DNA from: Streptococcus mitis
Lineage (GTDB): Bacteria > Bacillota > Bacilli > Lactobacillales > Streptococcaceae
Assembly: GCF_009496155.1 (NCBI RefSeq)
Contig: NZ_WIJP01000001.1
Coordinates: forward strand, 124,001 to 188,000
Direction of reading: 5' to 3'
DNA length: 64,000 nucleotides
In this document: positions 29,995 through 38,597 of the stretch, in pieces
Layout: every line of letters starts with the position of its first letter
How positions within the stretch are numbered: position 1 is the first letter of the stretch
The notes under the pieces: generated by a model
Database searches by the model: none
Seen by the model: only the letters and a program-made list of their open reading frames with translations
What the model was told of the DNA's origin: nothing
Program-made: the position numbers and the translations under genes

Positions 29995-30318
29995 ATGAGG
30001 TATGAAGCATTGAGATTATTGTGTTTTTTTGATCTACCAATGGAAACAAATCAAGAAAAAAGAGTCTATCGTAATTTTCGGAAAGATTTAATTGCAAATG
30101 GTTTTGAAATGTTACAGTTTTCTGTTTATTATAGAACCTGTCCGAACCGAAGTTTTGCTAGTAAATTCTATAAAAAATTAAGTCAGAGTAATTTACCAAG
30201 CGGGAATGTCCGTTTGCTAGCTGTGACTGAAAAACAATTTTCTGAAATGGTTTTAATCATTGGTGGAAAAACAAAGCAAGAAGAAGTAGTCAGCGATAAT
30301 AAGTTGGTAGTTATATGA
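29995..30318 (+). CDS. cas2: Cas2, type II-A
   Basis: 107 residues. Ferredoxin-like fold with LRLLCFFDLPMETNQEKR, carrying the conserved Asp after the first strand, and YRNFRKDLIANGFEMLQFSVYYR. Structural partner of Cas1 in the spacer-integration complex. Overlaps csn2 by four bases (ATGA). Confidence 0.96.
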   Translation: MRYEALRLLCFFDLPMETNQEKRVYRNFRKDLIANGFEMLQFSVYYRTCPNRSFASKFYKKLSQSNLPSGNVRLLAVTEKQFSEMVLIIGGKTKQEEVVSDNKLVVI

Positions 30319-31364
30319 AAATGAACATTAGTCATCCGTATAAGGATAATATTTCATTAAGTTTTGATCAATTTACTCAAATTGTAGGTCAAGATCAGCA
30401 ATTAAAATACTATATTTGGCAGATACTATTGTGGTATTTTGGAGGAAAAAAATATAGTGAGGAAGATTTAGTTCTATTTGAACAAAATGAGCCTAAAATA
30501 CTAATAGACGATACAATGGTTTCCCGGTCAGAATTTAGTGTAATTCAAGTGTCCAATATCAATGATTTAATTGAACAAATGGAATATAAAAAAGGAACAG
30601 TAGCCTATGATTATATAAAGAAAAAGATTAATTCTATAGAGATAATGGAGCAAATTGAAAAGATCAATGACAATCTAGATAGGATTTCACTTTTATTGAA
30701 TCAGAAGTTGAATCTTCAAATAGATGATATTATCTATCATACTGAAGCAAAATATTTTAATACGAATCAATTAATTCAAAAAAATTTTTTACCATACTTT
30801 GGAACAAATGATAAAAATATATCCTTTGAATTTGTAGACAATAAGACAAAGTTTTTATTATTTCTTTCCATGTTAGAAGTCATGGCGACGAACAGTTCTG
30901 AAAAGTTTTTACTTGTATTACGAAATTTGGATGATTTTTTATCCTATAATGATTTTGTTGAATGTTGCGAGAAAATGGAGTTTCTTACTAATCATAGTAA
31001 CTCATTATATATTGTGTTGTTTCCTTCAAATGAAGGTTATCTTCATGTCACGAAAGAAGTTTTAGAGGAAATCAATATTGTTTCCGATTATGTTGATCAT
31101 TTTTATTCTCTAGAATTTATGTATGATCGCTTTACCAATCAGTATCCAATAAATCAAATACCTAATGAGAAAGAATTTTTAATCTCTTTGAGAAAGATTG
31201 GACCGTATTTATTTAGTTCAGAAATTCTCCATATGAGTTTATCTATAGAGGATCAAGTAGCATTAAAGATTTTAAACAAATTATATCAGTATGAAATGAA
31301 AACAAAATTTCATATTGAATCAATCAATCCAATGTTATTGAAATATTTGAAAGAATGGTATTGA
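30315..31364 (+). CDS. csn2: Csn2, long (St) form
   Basis: 349 residues, the long subtype found with S. thermophilus CRISPR1-like loci, not the ~220-residue S. pyogenes form. It begins MKMNISHPYKDNISLSFDQFTQIVG and has a degenerate ATPase core; no classical Walker A is seen. Csn2 rings bind free DNA ends and act in spacer acquisition with Cas1, Cas2 and Cas9. The stop codon (31362-31364) lies inside the -35 element of the array promoter. Clearly AT-rich compared with flanking housekeeping genes. Confidence 0.93.
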   Translation: MKMNISHPYKDNISLSFDQFTQIVGQDQQLKYYIWQILLWYFGGKKYSEEDLVLFEQNEPKILIDDTMVSRSEFSVIQVSNINDLIEQMEYKKGTVAYDYIKKKINSIEIMEQIEKINDNLDRISLLLNQKLNLQIDDIIYHTEAKYFNTNQLIQKNFLPYFGTNDKNISFEFVDNKTKFLLFLSMLEVMATNSSEKFLLVLRNLDDFLSYNDFVECCEKMEFLTNHSNSLYIVLFPSNEGYLHVTKEVLEEINIVSDYVDHFYSLEFMYDRFTNQYPINQIPNEKEFLISLRKIGPYLFSSEILHMSLSIEDQVALKILNKLYQYEMKTKFHIESINPMLLKYLKEWY

Positions 31365-31428
31365 CGAGTTGGATTTAAGATTTTATAATGGTTTTGAGGG
31401 AACAAAAATCAAAATTGACTAATTTGAG
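31361..31428 (+). promoter_or_regulatory. CRISPR leader: pre-crRNA promoter and leader-anchoring site
   Basis: TTGACG (31361-31366), 17-nt spacer, TATAAT (31384-31389) gives a near-consensus promoter starting in the csn2 stop codon. The leader is only 64 nt. Its last seven bases are ATTTGAG (31422-31428), the leader-anchoring sequence known for CRISPR1-type II-A systems, which directs new spacers to the first repeat. Confidence 0.85.
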
Positions 31429-33644
31429 GTTTTTGTACTCTCAAGATTTAAGTAACTGTACAACTGCGAGCAAGTACGCTAGCTTTATCCATGTGTTTTT
31501 GTACTCTCAAGATTTAAGTAACTGTACAACCTTGTCCCACATAATTTCTAACTGCACGTAGTTTTTGTACTCTCAAGATTTAAGTAACTGTACAACATAC
31601 TCTGACCCTTTCAAGTCTACCCATGTGTTTTTGTACTCTCAAGATTTAAGTAACTGTACAACTATTTTCTTCTAAATAGCGACATAGGTTGTGTTTTTGT
31701 ACTCTCAAGATTTAAGTAACTGTACAACTTGTAAAGCGTCAACTAGGAATGATTGAAGGTTTTTGTACTCTCAAGATTTAAGTAACTGTACAACTTCTTA
31801 CGCATTTTCACTACTGCGCACCATGTTTTTGTACTCTCAAGATTTAAGTAACTGTACAACATTTCTTATTCAAGAGTAGGCAAGGTCAGAGTTTTTGTAC
31901 TCTCAAGATTTAAGTAACTGTACAACTATTGCCACCATCTGATACCGTCCATACTTGTTTTTGTACTCTCAAGATTTAAGTAACTGTACAACAAACCATA
32001 TTGTCTATATAGTAACCTGTTAGTTTTTGTACTCTCAAGATTTAAGTAACTGTACAACAGACTGAGACAACTGTGTCAATTTCTCCAAGTTTTTGTACTC
32101 TCAAGATTTAAGTAACTGTACAACTAGACGCAGGTAAAGAACTACTAGAAGAATGTTTTTGTACTCTCAAGATTTAAGTAACTGTACAACTGTATATCGG
32201 TAAACTCACAGAAGTTACTAGTTTTTGTACTCTCAAGATTTAAGTAACTGTACAACTAAACGGTGTGGTTGCATTCCAGGTTGTCAGTTTTTGTACTCTC
32301 AAGATTTAAGTAACTGTACAACATGAAAGTCAAAATCAAGGGTTACAAACCTGTTTTTGTACTCTCAAGATTTAAGTAACTGTACAACCTCGGTTACCGA
32401 TTGCGTTCCTATGGTTCGGTTTTTGTACTCTCAAGATTTAAGTAACTGTACAACAGAATCCACTTTCTTTTTCTTCCTCTGTCTGTTTTTGTACTCTCAA
32501 GATTTAAGTAACTGTACAACCAGGTGTAAGAATATGGAACTATTCAGCCAGTTTTTGTACTCTCAAGATTTAAGTAACTGTACAACTCAAACCAATAACA
32601 GACAACTTTCCAAAATGTTTTTGTACTCTCAAGATTTAAGTAACTGTACAACTGATGGGCGTTCTTGGTGAAACTGAATCTGGTTTTTGTACTCTCAAGA
32701 TTTAAGTAACTGTACAACGATTAAACGATATCATGAGACAGACCGTCTGTTTTTGTACTCTCAAGATTTAAGTAACTGTACAACAGCAGGTAATAAAGCA
32801 CAAGAAAAAGCTTTGTTTTTGTACTCTCAAGATTTAAGTAACTGTACAACCATCAATGAATTTCATCAATTTTTCTGGATGTTTTTGTACTCTCAAGATT
32901 TAAGTAACTGTACAACGTTGATGTTGAGACTGGTGAGAAAATCACAGTTTTTGTACTCTCAAGATTTAAGTAACTGTACAACTATTGATGGTTAAGCCAG
33001 GCTATTTCAGGTGTTTTTGTACTCTCAAGATTTAAGTAACTGTACAACGTCGATATCTAGTACAAGGCTATCAGAATGGTTTTTGTACTCTCAAGATTTA
33101 AGTAACTGTACAACAAAAAAACGAACGAGACTCGCTTCCTATCAGGGTTTTTGTACTCTCAAGATTTAAGTAACTGTACAACAGCGTTTGAGCTGACTCG
33201 CTTTGACCACCAGTTTTTGTACTCTCAAGATTTAAGTAACTGTACAACAGTATTTCTTTTTTTACTTCCTCTTGCTTAGTTTTTGTACTCTCAAGATTTA
33301 AGTAACTGTACAACCTTGAGCAACAACAAAGCACCATCACGAAGGTTTTTGTACTCTCAAGATTTAAGTAACTGTACAACAGAGCAAGGAAGCGGACGAC
33401 TGGTTTAACAGTTTTTGTACTCTCAAGATTTAAGTAACTGTACAACTTCATGGATTTGTTAAATACGCAGCTCTTCGTTTTTGTACTCTCAAGATTTAAG
33501 TAACTGTACAACTATTCTTCAATGAATTTGATAAAAATATCCGTTTTTGTACTCTCAAGATTTAAGTAACTGTACAACTCTACGTCTCCACCGAACCAAG
33601 CGAAATGAGTTTTTGTACTCTCAAGATTTAAGTAACTGTACATT
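31429..33644 (+). CRISPR. CRISPR array, 34 repeats and 33 spacers
   Basis: The 36-nt repeat begins GTTTTTGTACTCTCAAG and ends AAGTAACTGTACAAC. The first is at 31429-31464 and the last at 33609-33644. Spacers are 30 nt except the 26th (33115-33146, 32 nt). By eye, all repeats are identical but the last, whose end reads TACATT in place of TACAAC, the usual ancestral-end decay. The leader is at the 31.4 kb end, so the newest spacers are there. Repeats pair with the tracrRNA anti-repeat. I could not match any spacer to a source. Confidence 0.98.
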
Positions 33645-33672
33645 TAGATAATATTAGCGATTCTCTAACTTA

Positions 33673-33700
33673 TAAAAAACCGCTCGGCTGAGCGGTTTTC
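33673..33700 (-). terminator. Terminator after the Cof phosphatase / CRISPR array (bidirectional)
   Basis: AAAACCGCTC / GAGCGGTTTT stem with T6 on the minus strand and TTTTC on the plus strand. Confidence 0.8.
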
Positions 33701-33725
33701 GTCTATTCTATTATATTCTTTTCTT

Positions 33726-34532
33726 TTACAGTACCCATGTACGGATAGCATGGGCTACGCCGGATTCATCGTTAGATTTAGTGATGTATTTGGCGATTTT
33801 TTTGATTTCTGGATTTCCATTTTCCATGACCACGGGGTTACCAACGACTTCCAGCATGGCACGGTCATTTTCTTCGTCACCGATAGCCATGGTTTGATCT
33901 TTGGTCAATCCTAGTTTTTCAGCTAAGTGAGTGATGGATGAACCCTTGTCAACATTCTTTTTAAGGAGTTCGAGGTAGAAAGGAGCAGACTTGTTGATAG
34001 AGTAGCGCTCGTAAAATTCTGCTGGTATCTTTTCAATCGCAGCATCAAGAATCTCAGGTTCATCGATGAACATACACTTGACGATTTCTTTGTCAGCCAT
34101 TTCTTCAGGAGTGCGGTAGAAAATCGGCATGCTGACGAGGGTTGATTCGTGCACTGTGTATTTTCCGATATTGCGATTGGCAGTGTAGATTCCATCCTTG
34201 GTAATGGCGTGCATGTGGACACCGAGCTTACGACTGAGAAATTCCATATCTAGATAATCCTCATAGGTCAAGGATTCACTGATAATATCATGTCCTGTAG
34301 CAGTTTCTTGGACAAGGGCACCGTTGAAGGTCACTACATAGTCACCCTCGTCTCTCAACTGCAAGTCGTCCAGAAGTTTGGCAACACCTGCGATAGGGCG
34401 GCCAGTTGCAATCACGACTTTGACACCAGCTTCTTTGGCGTCTTGGATGGCAGAAAAGACTTCAGGTGTGATTTCTTTCTGACTGTTGACTAGGGTTCCG
34501 TCGATATCAACGGCAATTAGTTTAATACTCAT
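33726..34532 (-). CDS. Cof-type HAD hydrolase (sugar phosphatase)
   Basis: 268 residues. HAD motif I is AVDIDGTLVNS (nucleophile Asp), motif II VIATGRP, and motif IV GDEENDRAML. A Cof-type C2 cap sits between them. Relatives dephosphorylate sugar phosphates or flavin precursors; the substrate is not evident. It lies 12 nt downstream of the HD gene with GAGGAAATGT before its ATG, so it is in the same minus-strand operon. Confidence 0.92.
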   Translation of the reverse strand: MSIKLIAVDIDGTLVNSQKEITPEVFSAIQDAKEAGVKVVIATGRPIAGVAKLLDDLQLRDEGDYVVTFNGALVQETATGHDIISESLTYEDYLDMEFLSRKLGVHMHAITKDGIYTANRNIGKYTVHESTLVSMPIFYRTPEEMADKEIVKCMFIDEPEILDAAIEKIPAEFYERYSINKSAPFYLELLKKNVDKGSSITHLAEKLGLTKDQTMAIGDEENDRAMLEVVGNPVVMENGNPEIKKIAKYITKSNDESGVAHAIRTWVL

Positions 34533-34544
34533 ACATTTCCTCTT

Positions 34545-35849
34545 CTAGTTTTTATTTGGGGTAAAATGATCGTTCTCAATCAAGTGTAAAAATTGCTGGG
34601 TGATACTTGCGAAGATACTGTTTTGGTCCAACATTTCCTTTGGAAAATAGAAACGATTATCTCCGTGGCGACTGCCAGCAAGGGATTGGACGATAGGAGA
34701 CAGGCTAGAGAGTTCGGCCAGTTCTCCATTTTTCTGTAAAATCTCAATCTGTGTCCGAGGATTTTCAGATTCGGGACGATAGATATCATAAGGGAGGTCA
34801 AAGTTCTTATGAATGGCAGTGTAGTAGTCTGGATCAAAGCCGATGTCCTCAACCAATTTTCTCATGCTAGCAAGTTGGTTTTGGTCTTCTTGTGAAAAGG
34901 TAATGGATTTAAAGACCTTGCGGTTGACAAAGCGTTGCGACAAGTCTGCGAGAATCTTGTCAGGACTGGTCATCCAGAGCTGGAAGTAGGTATTCATCAC
35001 GCCATCATCCAGAGCCAGATAGTCAGACAAGGTCACATTTTTTTCAAAGAAAGGCAAGAGATGTGGAGAAGTTCGTGTAAAGAAGTCCTTGTCCTCAGGA
35101 TAGAGTTCCTTAGCGCGTTTGAGGAGATTCTGCAGGAGAACTTCCATGGCGCGTGTTGCTGGGTGGAAATAGACCTGCATGTACATCTGGTAGCGACTGA
35201 GGACGTAGTCTTCGATGGCGTGCATGCCATTGTGCTGAAAGGCGATACCATTTTCGATAGGACGAATGACTCGGAGGATTCGAGTCAGGTCAAATTCCCC
35301 ATAAGATGCTCCCGTAAAATAGGAGTCGCGCAAGAGATAGTCCATGCGGTCCGCATCAATTTGGCTGGAAATGAGTTGCACGACCTGCTTGTTAGGATAG
35401 GTGTGGTCTATGACACTGGCAACCTTTTCTGGGAAATCTGGCGCCACTTGTAGTAGGACTTGGTGAATCTCTGTCTCAGGGCTTTGGATAATCTCTTGAG
35501 TAATGGCTTCATGGTCTGTATCAAAGAGATGTTCAAAAGTATGGGAATAGGCACCATGCCCAAGGTCATGTAGGAGAGCAGCTGTCATGGTCAAGAGAGA
35601 CTCGGCAGGATTCCATTCCTCAGGATATTTTTCTTCAAAAATCTCTGTGATACGTCGTGCAATTTCATAGACGCCTAGACAGTGAGAGAAGCGACTGTGC
35701 TCTCCACCGTGGAAGGTATAACTGGACGTTCCCAGTTGCTTGATCCGGCGCAAGCGTTGAAATTCTTTTGTATTGATCAAGTCGTAGATGATTTGATTAT
35801 TGACATGGATGTAGTTGTGAACTGGGTCACGGAATACTTTTTCGTTCAT
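34545..35849 (-). CDS. HD-domain phosphohydrolase (YwfO/dGTPase-like)
   Basis: 434 residues. HD motifs are HSRFSHCLGV (first His) and LLHDLGHGAYSH (HD doublet), then SSQIDADRMDYLLRDS with the last Asp. The N-terminal RDPVHNYIHV is typical of this dNTPase-like family. Probably hydrolyses nucleotides; the substrate is inferred. There is no Shine-Dalgarno: TGC TATAAT (minus strand, 35861-35856) lies six bases before the ATG, so the transcript is probably leaderless. Divergent from the DUF1934 gene. Confidence 0.9.
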   Translation of the reverse strand: MNEKVFRDPVHNYIHVNNQIIYDLINTKEFQRLRRIKQLGTSSYTFHGGEHSRFSHCLGVYEIARRITEIFEEKYPEEWNPAESLLTMTAALLHDLGHGAYSHTFEHLFDTDHEAITQEIIQSPETEIHQVLLQVAPDFPEKVASVIDHTYPNKQVVQLISSQIDADRMDYLLRDSYFTGASYGEFDLTRILRVIRPIENGIAFQHNGMHAIEDYVLSRYQMYMQVYFHPATRAMEVLLQNLLKRAKELYPEDKDFFTRTSPHLLPFFEKNVTLSDYLALDDGVMNTYFQLWMTSPDKILADLSQRFVNRKVFKSITFSQEDQNQLASMRKLVEDIGFDPDYYTAIHKNFDLPYDIYRPESENPRTQIEILQKNGELAELSSLSPIVQSLAGSRHGDNRFYFPKEMLDQNSIFASITQQFLHLIENDHFTPNKN

Positions 35850-35855
35850 ATGACC

Positions 35856-35888
35856 ATTATAGCAAAAAGCTAGAGTTTTTGGTAAAAT
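35856..35888. promoter_or_regulatory. Divergent promoters of the HD and DUF1934 genes
   Basis: Minus strand: TATAAT at 35861-35856 preceded by TGC. Plus strand: TGG TAAAAT at 35880-35888. The two -10 elements face away from each other, about 20 bp apart. Confidence 0.65.
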
Positions 35889-35920
35889 AGTAGGACAAGA
35901 GACAAGAAAGAGGACCTGAT

Positions 35921-36298
35921 GTGAAGATTCGGATGCGAAATACGATTCAGTTTGATGAGCAGTTGGAAGTGATTGACCAACTCTATGATGTAGAAGTGCA
36001 TGAAAAGGGAGATTATAGCTACCTGCTTTTCTATAATGAGGAAAAGGAAAAAGTGGTTATTAAATTTCATGGTCAAGAACTGGTGATGAGCCGTTTTTCC
36101 AACCCCAAGACCATTATGCGCTTCCTAAAGGATAGTGATAGTTTGGCCTATATTCCTACACCTATGGGTGTGCAGGAGTTTATTATCCAAACCAGTCGCT
36201 ATGAAGTGGATGGTCAAAAGATTCATTTAGACTATCAACTACAAAATCAAGAGGGACAGTCCTTCGCCAGCTATCAATTGGAAATTACTTGGGGCTAG
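35921..36298 (+). CDS. DUF1934 (YwiB-family) protein
   Basis: 125 residues; GTG start preceded by AAAGAGG. A small all-beta, calycin-like protein: KIRMRNTIQFDEQLEVIDQ, then VVIKFHGQELVMSR and a closing YQLEITWG. Conserved in Firmicutes, function unknown. Followed by a terminator. Confidence 0.85.
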   Translation: MKIRMRNTIQFDEQLEVIDQLYDVEVHEKGDYSYLLFYNEEKEKVVIKFHGQELVMSRFSNPKTIMRFLKDSDSLAYIPTPMGVQEFIIQTSRYEVDGQKIHLDYQLQNQEGQSFASYQLEITWG

Positions 36299-36337
36299 GC
36301 TTATGTCTTTTTCAAATTTAGCTAGCTATCTTCTTGG

Positions 36338-36373
36338 ATTAGCCTGTTAGTGTGGTAGATTAGGCTAATTTTT
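36338..36373 (+). terminator. Terminator after the DUF1934 gene
   Basis: ATTAGCCT / AGGCTAAT (36338-36345, 36362-36369) followed by TTTT; its tail merges into the ylxM promoter. Confidence 0.75.
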
Positions 36374-36381
36374 GGTATAAT
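36373..36381 (+). promoter_or_regulatory. ylxM-ffh promoter (extended -10)
   Basis: TGG TATAAT, only seven bases before the ylxM ATG, with no Shine-Dalgarno between. Confidence 0.75.
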
Positions 36382-36388
36382 AAAAGTT

Positions 36389-36721
36389 ATGGAAATTGAA
36401 AAAACCAATCGTATGAATGCGCTCTTTGAATTTTATGCGGCGCTTTTGACAGACAAGCAAATGAATTATATAGAGCTTTACTACGCTGATGATTACAGCC
36501 TTGCTGAGATTGCCGAGGAGTTTGGTGTCAGTCGTCAGGCTGTCTATGATAATATCAAGCGGACAGAAAAGATTCTGGAAGATTATGAGATGAAATTGCA
36601 CATGTACTCGGACTACATTGTCCGCAGTCAGATTTTTGACCAGATTTTGGAGCGCTATCCCAAGGATGACTTTCTGCAGGAGCAGATAGAAATTTTAACA
36701 AGCATTGATAATAGAGAATAA
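36389..36721 (+). CDS. ylxM: YlxM-family signal recognition particle accessory protein
   Basis: 110 residues. Sigma-70 region 4-like helix-turn-helix: [32 protein letters not shown]. In S. mutans and other streptococci YlxM modulates SRP assembly and is co-transcribed with ffh. The ATG sits seven bases after an extended -10, so translation probably starts on a leaderless mRNA; the next in-frame Met (residue 9) also lacks a good site. 11 nt before ffh. Confidence 0.92.
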
Positions 36722-36732
36722 GAGGAAGAATA

Positions 36733-38304
36733 ATGGCATTTGAAAGTTTAACAGAACGTTTGCAGAACGTCTTTAAAAATCTACGCAAAAAAGGAAAAAT
36801 ATCAGAGGCTGATGTTCAAGAGGCAACCAAAGAGATTCGCTTGGCCTTGCTTGAAGCCGACGTTGCCTTGCCCGTTGTAAAGGACTTTATCAAGAAAGTT
36901 CGTGAGCGTGCAGTCGGACATGAAGTCATTGATACCCTTAATCCTGCGCAACAGATTATCAAAATCGTTGATGAGGAACTGACCGCCGTTTTAGGTTCTG
37001 ATACGGCAGAGATTATCAAGTCACCTAAGATTCCTACAATCATCATGATGGTCGGTTTGCAGGGGGCTGGTAAAACAACCTTTGCAGGTAAGTTGGCTAA
37101 TAAACTCAAGAAAGAAGAAAATGCTCGTCCTTTGATGATTGCGGCGGATATTTATCGTCCTGCTGCCATTGACCAGCTTAAAACATTGGGACAACAGATT
37201 GATGTACCTGTTTTCGCTCTTGGAACAGAGGTACCAGCTGTGGAGATTGTTCGTCAAGGTTTGGAACAAGCCCAAGCTAATCATAATGACTATGTCTTGA
37301 TTGATACGGCAGGTCGTTTGCAGATTGATGAGCTTTTGATGAATGAACTTCGTGACGTGAAAGCACTAGCCCAACCAAACGAAATTCTGCTCGTCGTTGA
37401 TGCCATGATTGGTCAAGAAGCGGCCAATGTTGCGCGTGAGTTTAATGCTCAGTTAGAAGTCACTGGGGTTATCCTTACCAAGATTGATGGGGACACTCGT
37501 GGTGGTGCGGCTCTATCTGTTCGTCACATTACTGGAAAACCAATCAAGTTCACTGGTACGGGTGAAAAGATTACGGACATTGAAACCTTCCACCCAGACC
37601 GTATGTCTAGCCGTATCCTTGGCATGGGGGATATGCTGACCTTAATTGAGAAAGCTTCTCAAGAATACGATGAGCAAAAAGCCCTTGAAATGGCTGAGAA
37701 GATGCGTGAAAACACCTTTGATTTCAATGATTTCATCGATCAGTTGGATCAGGTGCAAAACATGGGACCAATGGAAGACTTGCTCAAGATGATTCCAGGC
37801 ATGGCCAACAATCCAGCCCTTCAAAACATGAAAGTGGATGAGCGCCAGATTGCGCGCAAACGTGCCATTGTGTCTTCCATGACACCTGAAGAACGTGAAA
37901 ATCCAGATTTGTTAAATCCAAGTCGTCGCCGTCGTATCGCTGCAGGTTCTGGAAATACCTTTGTCGAAGTCAATAAATTCATCAAGGACTTTAATCAGGC
38001 CAAACAACTCATGCAGGGTGTTATGTCTGGTGATATGAACAAGATGATGAAGCAGATGGGAATCAATCCAAACAACCTTCCAAAAAATATGCCAAATATG
38101 GGAGGAATGGATATGTCAGCCCTTGAAGGAATGATGGGACAAGGCGGTATGCCTGATTTGTCAGCTCTCGGAGGAGCAGGAATGCCGGATATGAGCCAGA
38201 TGTTTGGAGGTGGACTCAAAGGTAAAATCGGTGAATTTGCCATGAAACAGTCTATGAAACGCATGGCTAATAAAATGAAGAAAGCAAAGAAGAAACGCAA
38301 GTAA
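36733..38304 (+). CDS. ffh: Signal recognition particle protein Ffh
   Basis: 523 residues. N domain, then the G domain with P-loop GLQGAGKTTFAGKLA, ADIYRPAAIDQLK, DTAGRLQID and TKIDGDTRGGAAL. The methionine-rich M domain (from ~residue 325) ends in a low-complexity Met/Gly tail and a basic KKAKKKRK end. It binds 4.5S RNA and signal sequences and docks on FtsY. The GAGGAAGA site follows ylxM. Confidence 0.98.
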   Translation: MAFESLTERLQNVFKNLRKKGKISEADVQEATKEIRLALLEADVALPVVKDFIKKVRERAVGHEVIDTLNPAQQIIKIVDEELTAVLGSDTAEIIKSPKIPTIIMMVGLQGAGKTTFAGKLANKLKKEENARPLMIAADIYRPAAIDQLKTLGQQIDVPVFALGTEVPAVEIVRQGLEQAQANHNDYVLIDTAGRLQIDELLMNELRDVKALAQPNEILLVVDAMIGQEAANVAREFNAQLEVTGVILTKIDGDTRGGAALSVRHITGKPIKFTGTGEKITDIETFHPDRMSSRILGMGDMLTLIEKASQEYDEQKALEMAEKMRENTFDFNDFIDQLDQVQNMGPMEDLLKMIPGMANNPALQNMKVDERQIARKRAIVSSMTPEERENPDLLNPSRRRRIAAGSGNTFVEVNKFIKDFNQAKQLMQGVMSGDMNKMMKQMGINPNNLPKNMPNMGGMDMSALEGMMGQGGMPDLSALGGAGMPDMSQMFGGGLKGKIGEFAMKQSMKRMANKMKKAKKKRK

Positions 38305-38310
38305 GATAAA

Positions 38311-38336
38311 GGAAGGCCGCAGGGCTTTCCTTTTTT
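38311..38336 (+). terminator. ffh terminator
   Basis: GGAAGGCC / GGCTTTCC stem followed by T6. Confidence 0.85.
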
Positions 38337-38347
38337 AGAAAGAAGAA

Positions 38348-38384
38348 AAATGAGCACTTCCGTAGTTGGAAATGCTCGTTTTTT
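38348..38384. terminator. Bidirectional terminator between ffh and uraA
   Basis: GAGCACTTCC / GGAAATGCTC stem with T6 on the plus strand and a T-rich flank on the minus strand; it may also close uraA. Confidence 0.65.
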
Positions 38385-38400
38385 CGATGTGTTTAGATTC

Positions 38401-38597
38401 TTATACTCAATGAAAATCAAAGAACAAACTAGAAAACTAGCCGCAGGTTGCTCAAAGCACTGCTTTGAGGTTGTAGATAAGACTGACAAAGTCAGCTCAA
38501 AACACTGTTTTGAGGTTGCAGATAGAACTGACGAAGTCAGTAACATATATCTACGGCGACGTTGACGTTGTTTGAAGAGATTTTCGAAGAGTATTAG
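38401..38597 (+). repeat. BOX element 2 (boxC-boxB-boxB-boxA)
   Basis: From TATACTCAATGAAAATCAAAG (boxC end) through two GACTGAC/ACTGACGAAGTCAGT hairpin modules to boxA, ending GAAGAGTATTA. At about 196 bp it is longer than BOX 1 because it has an extra module. Its boxA end overlaps the uraA stop codon. Confidence 0.9.

Noticed and set aside
32357..33511. Open frames inside the CRISPR array on both strands with repeated peptides such as YSQDLSNCTT and YSYLNLESTKT
   Set aside because: They are translations of the 36-nt repeat plus spacers; no ribosome binding sites and a perfect repeat periodicity.
25279..33725. CRISPR island as an integrated element with attachment-site duplication of the tRNA-Arg 3' end
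   Set aside because: No copy of the tRNA end is visible after the array and there is no integrase gene.
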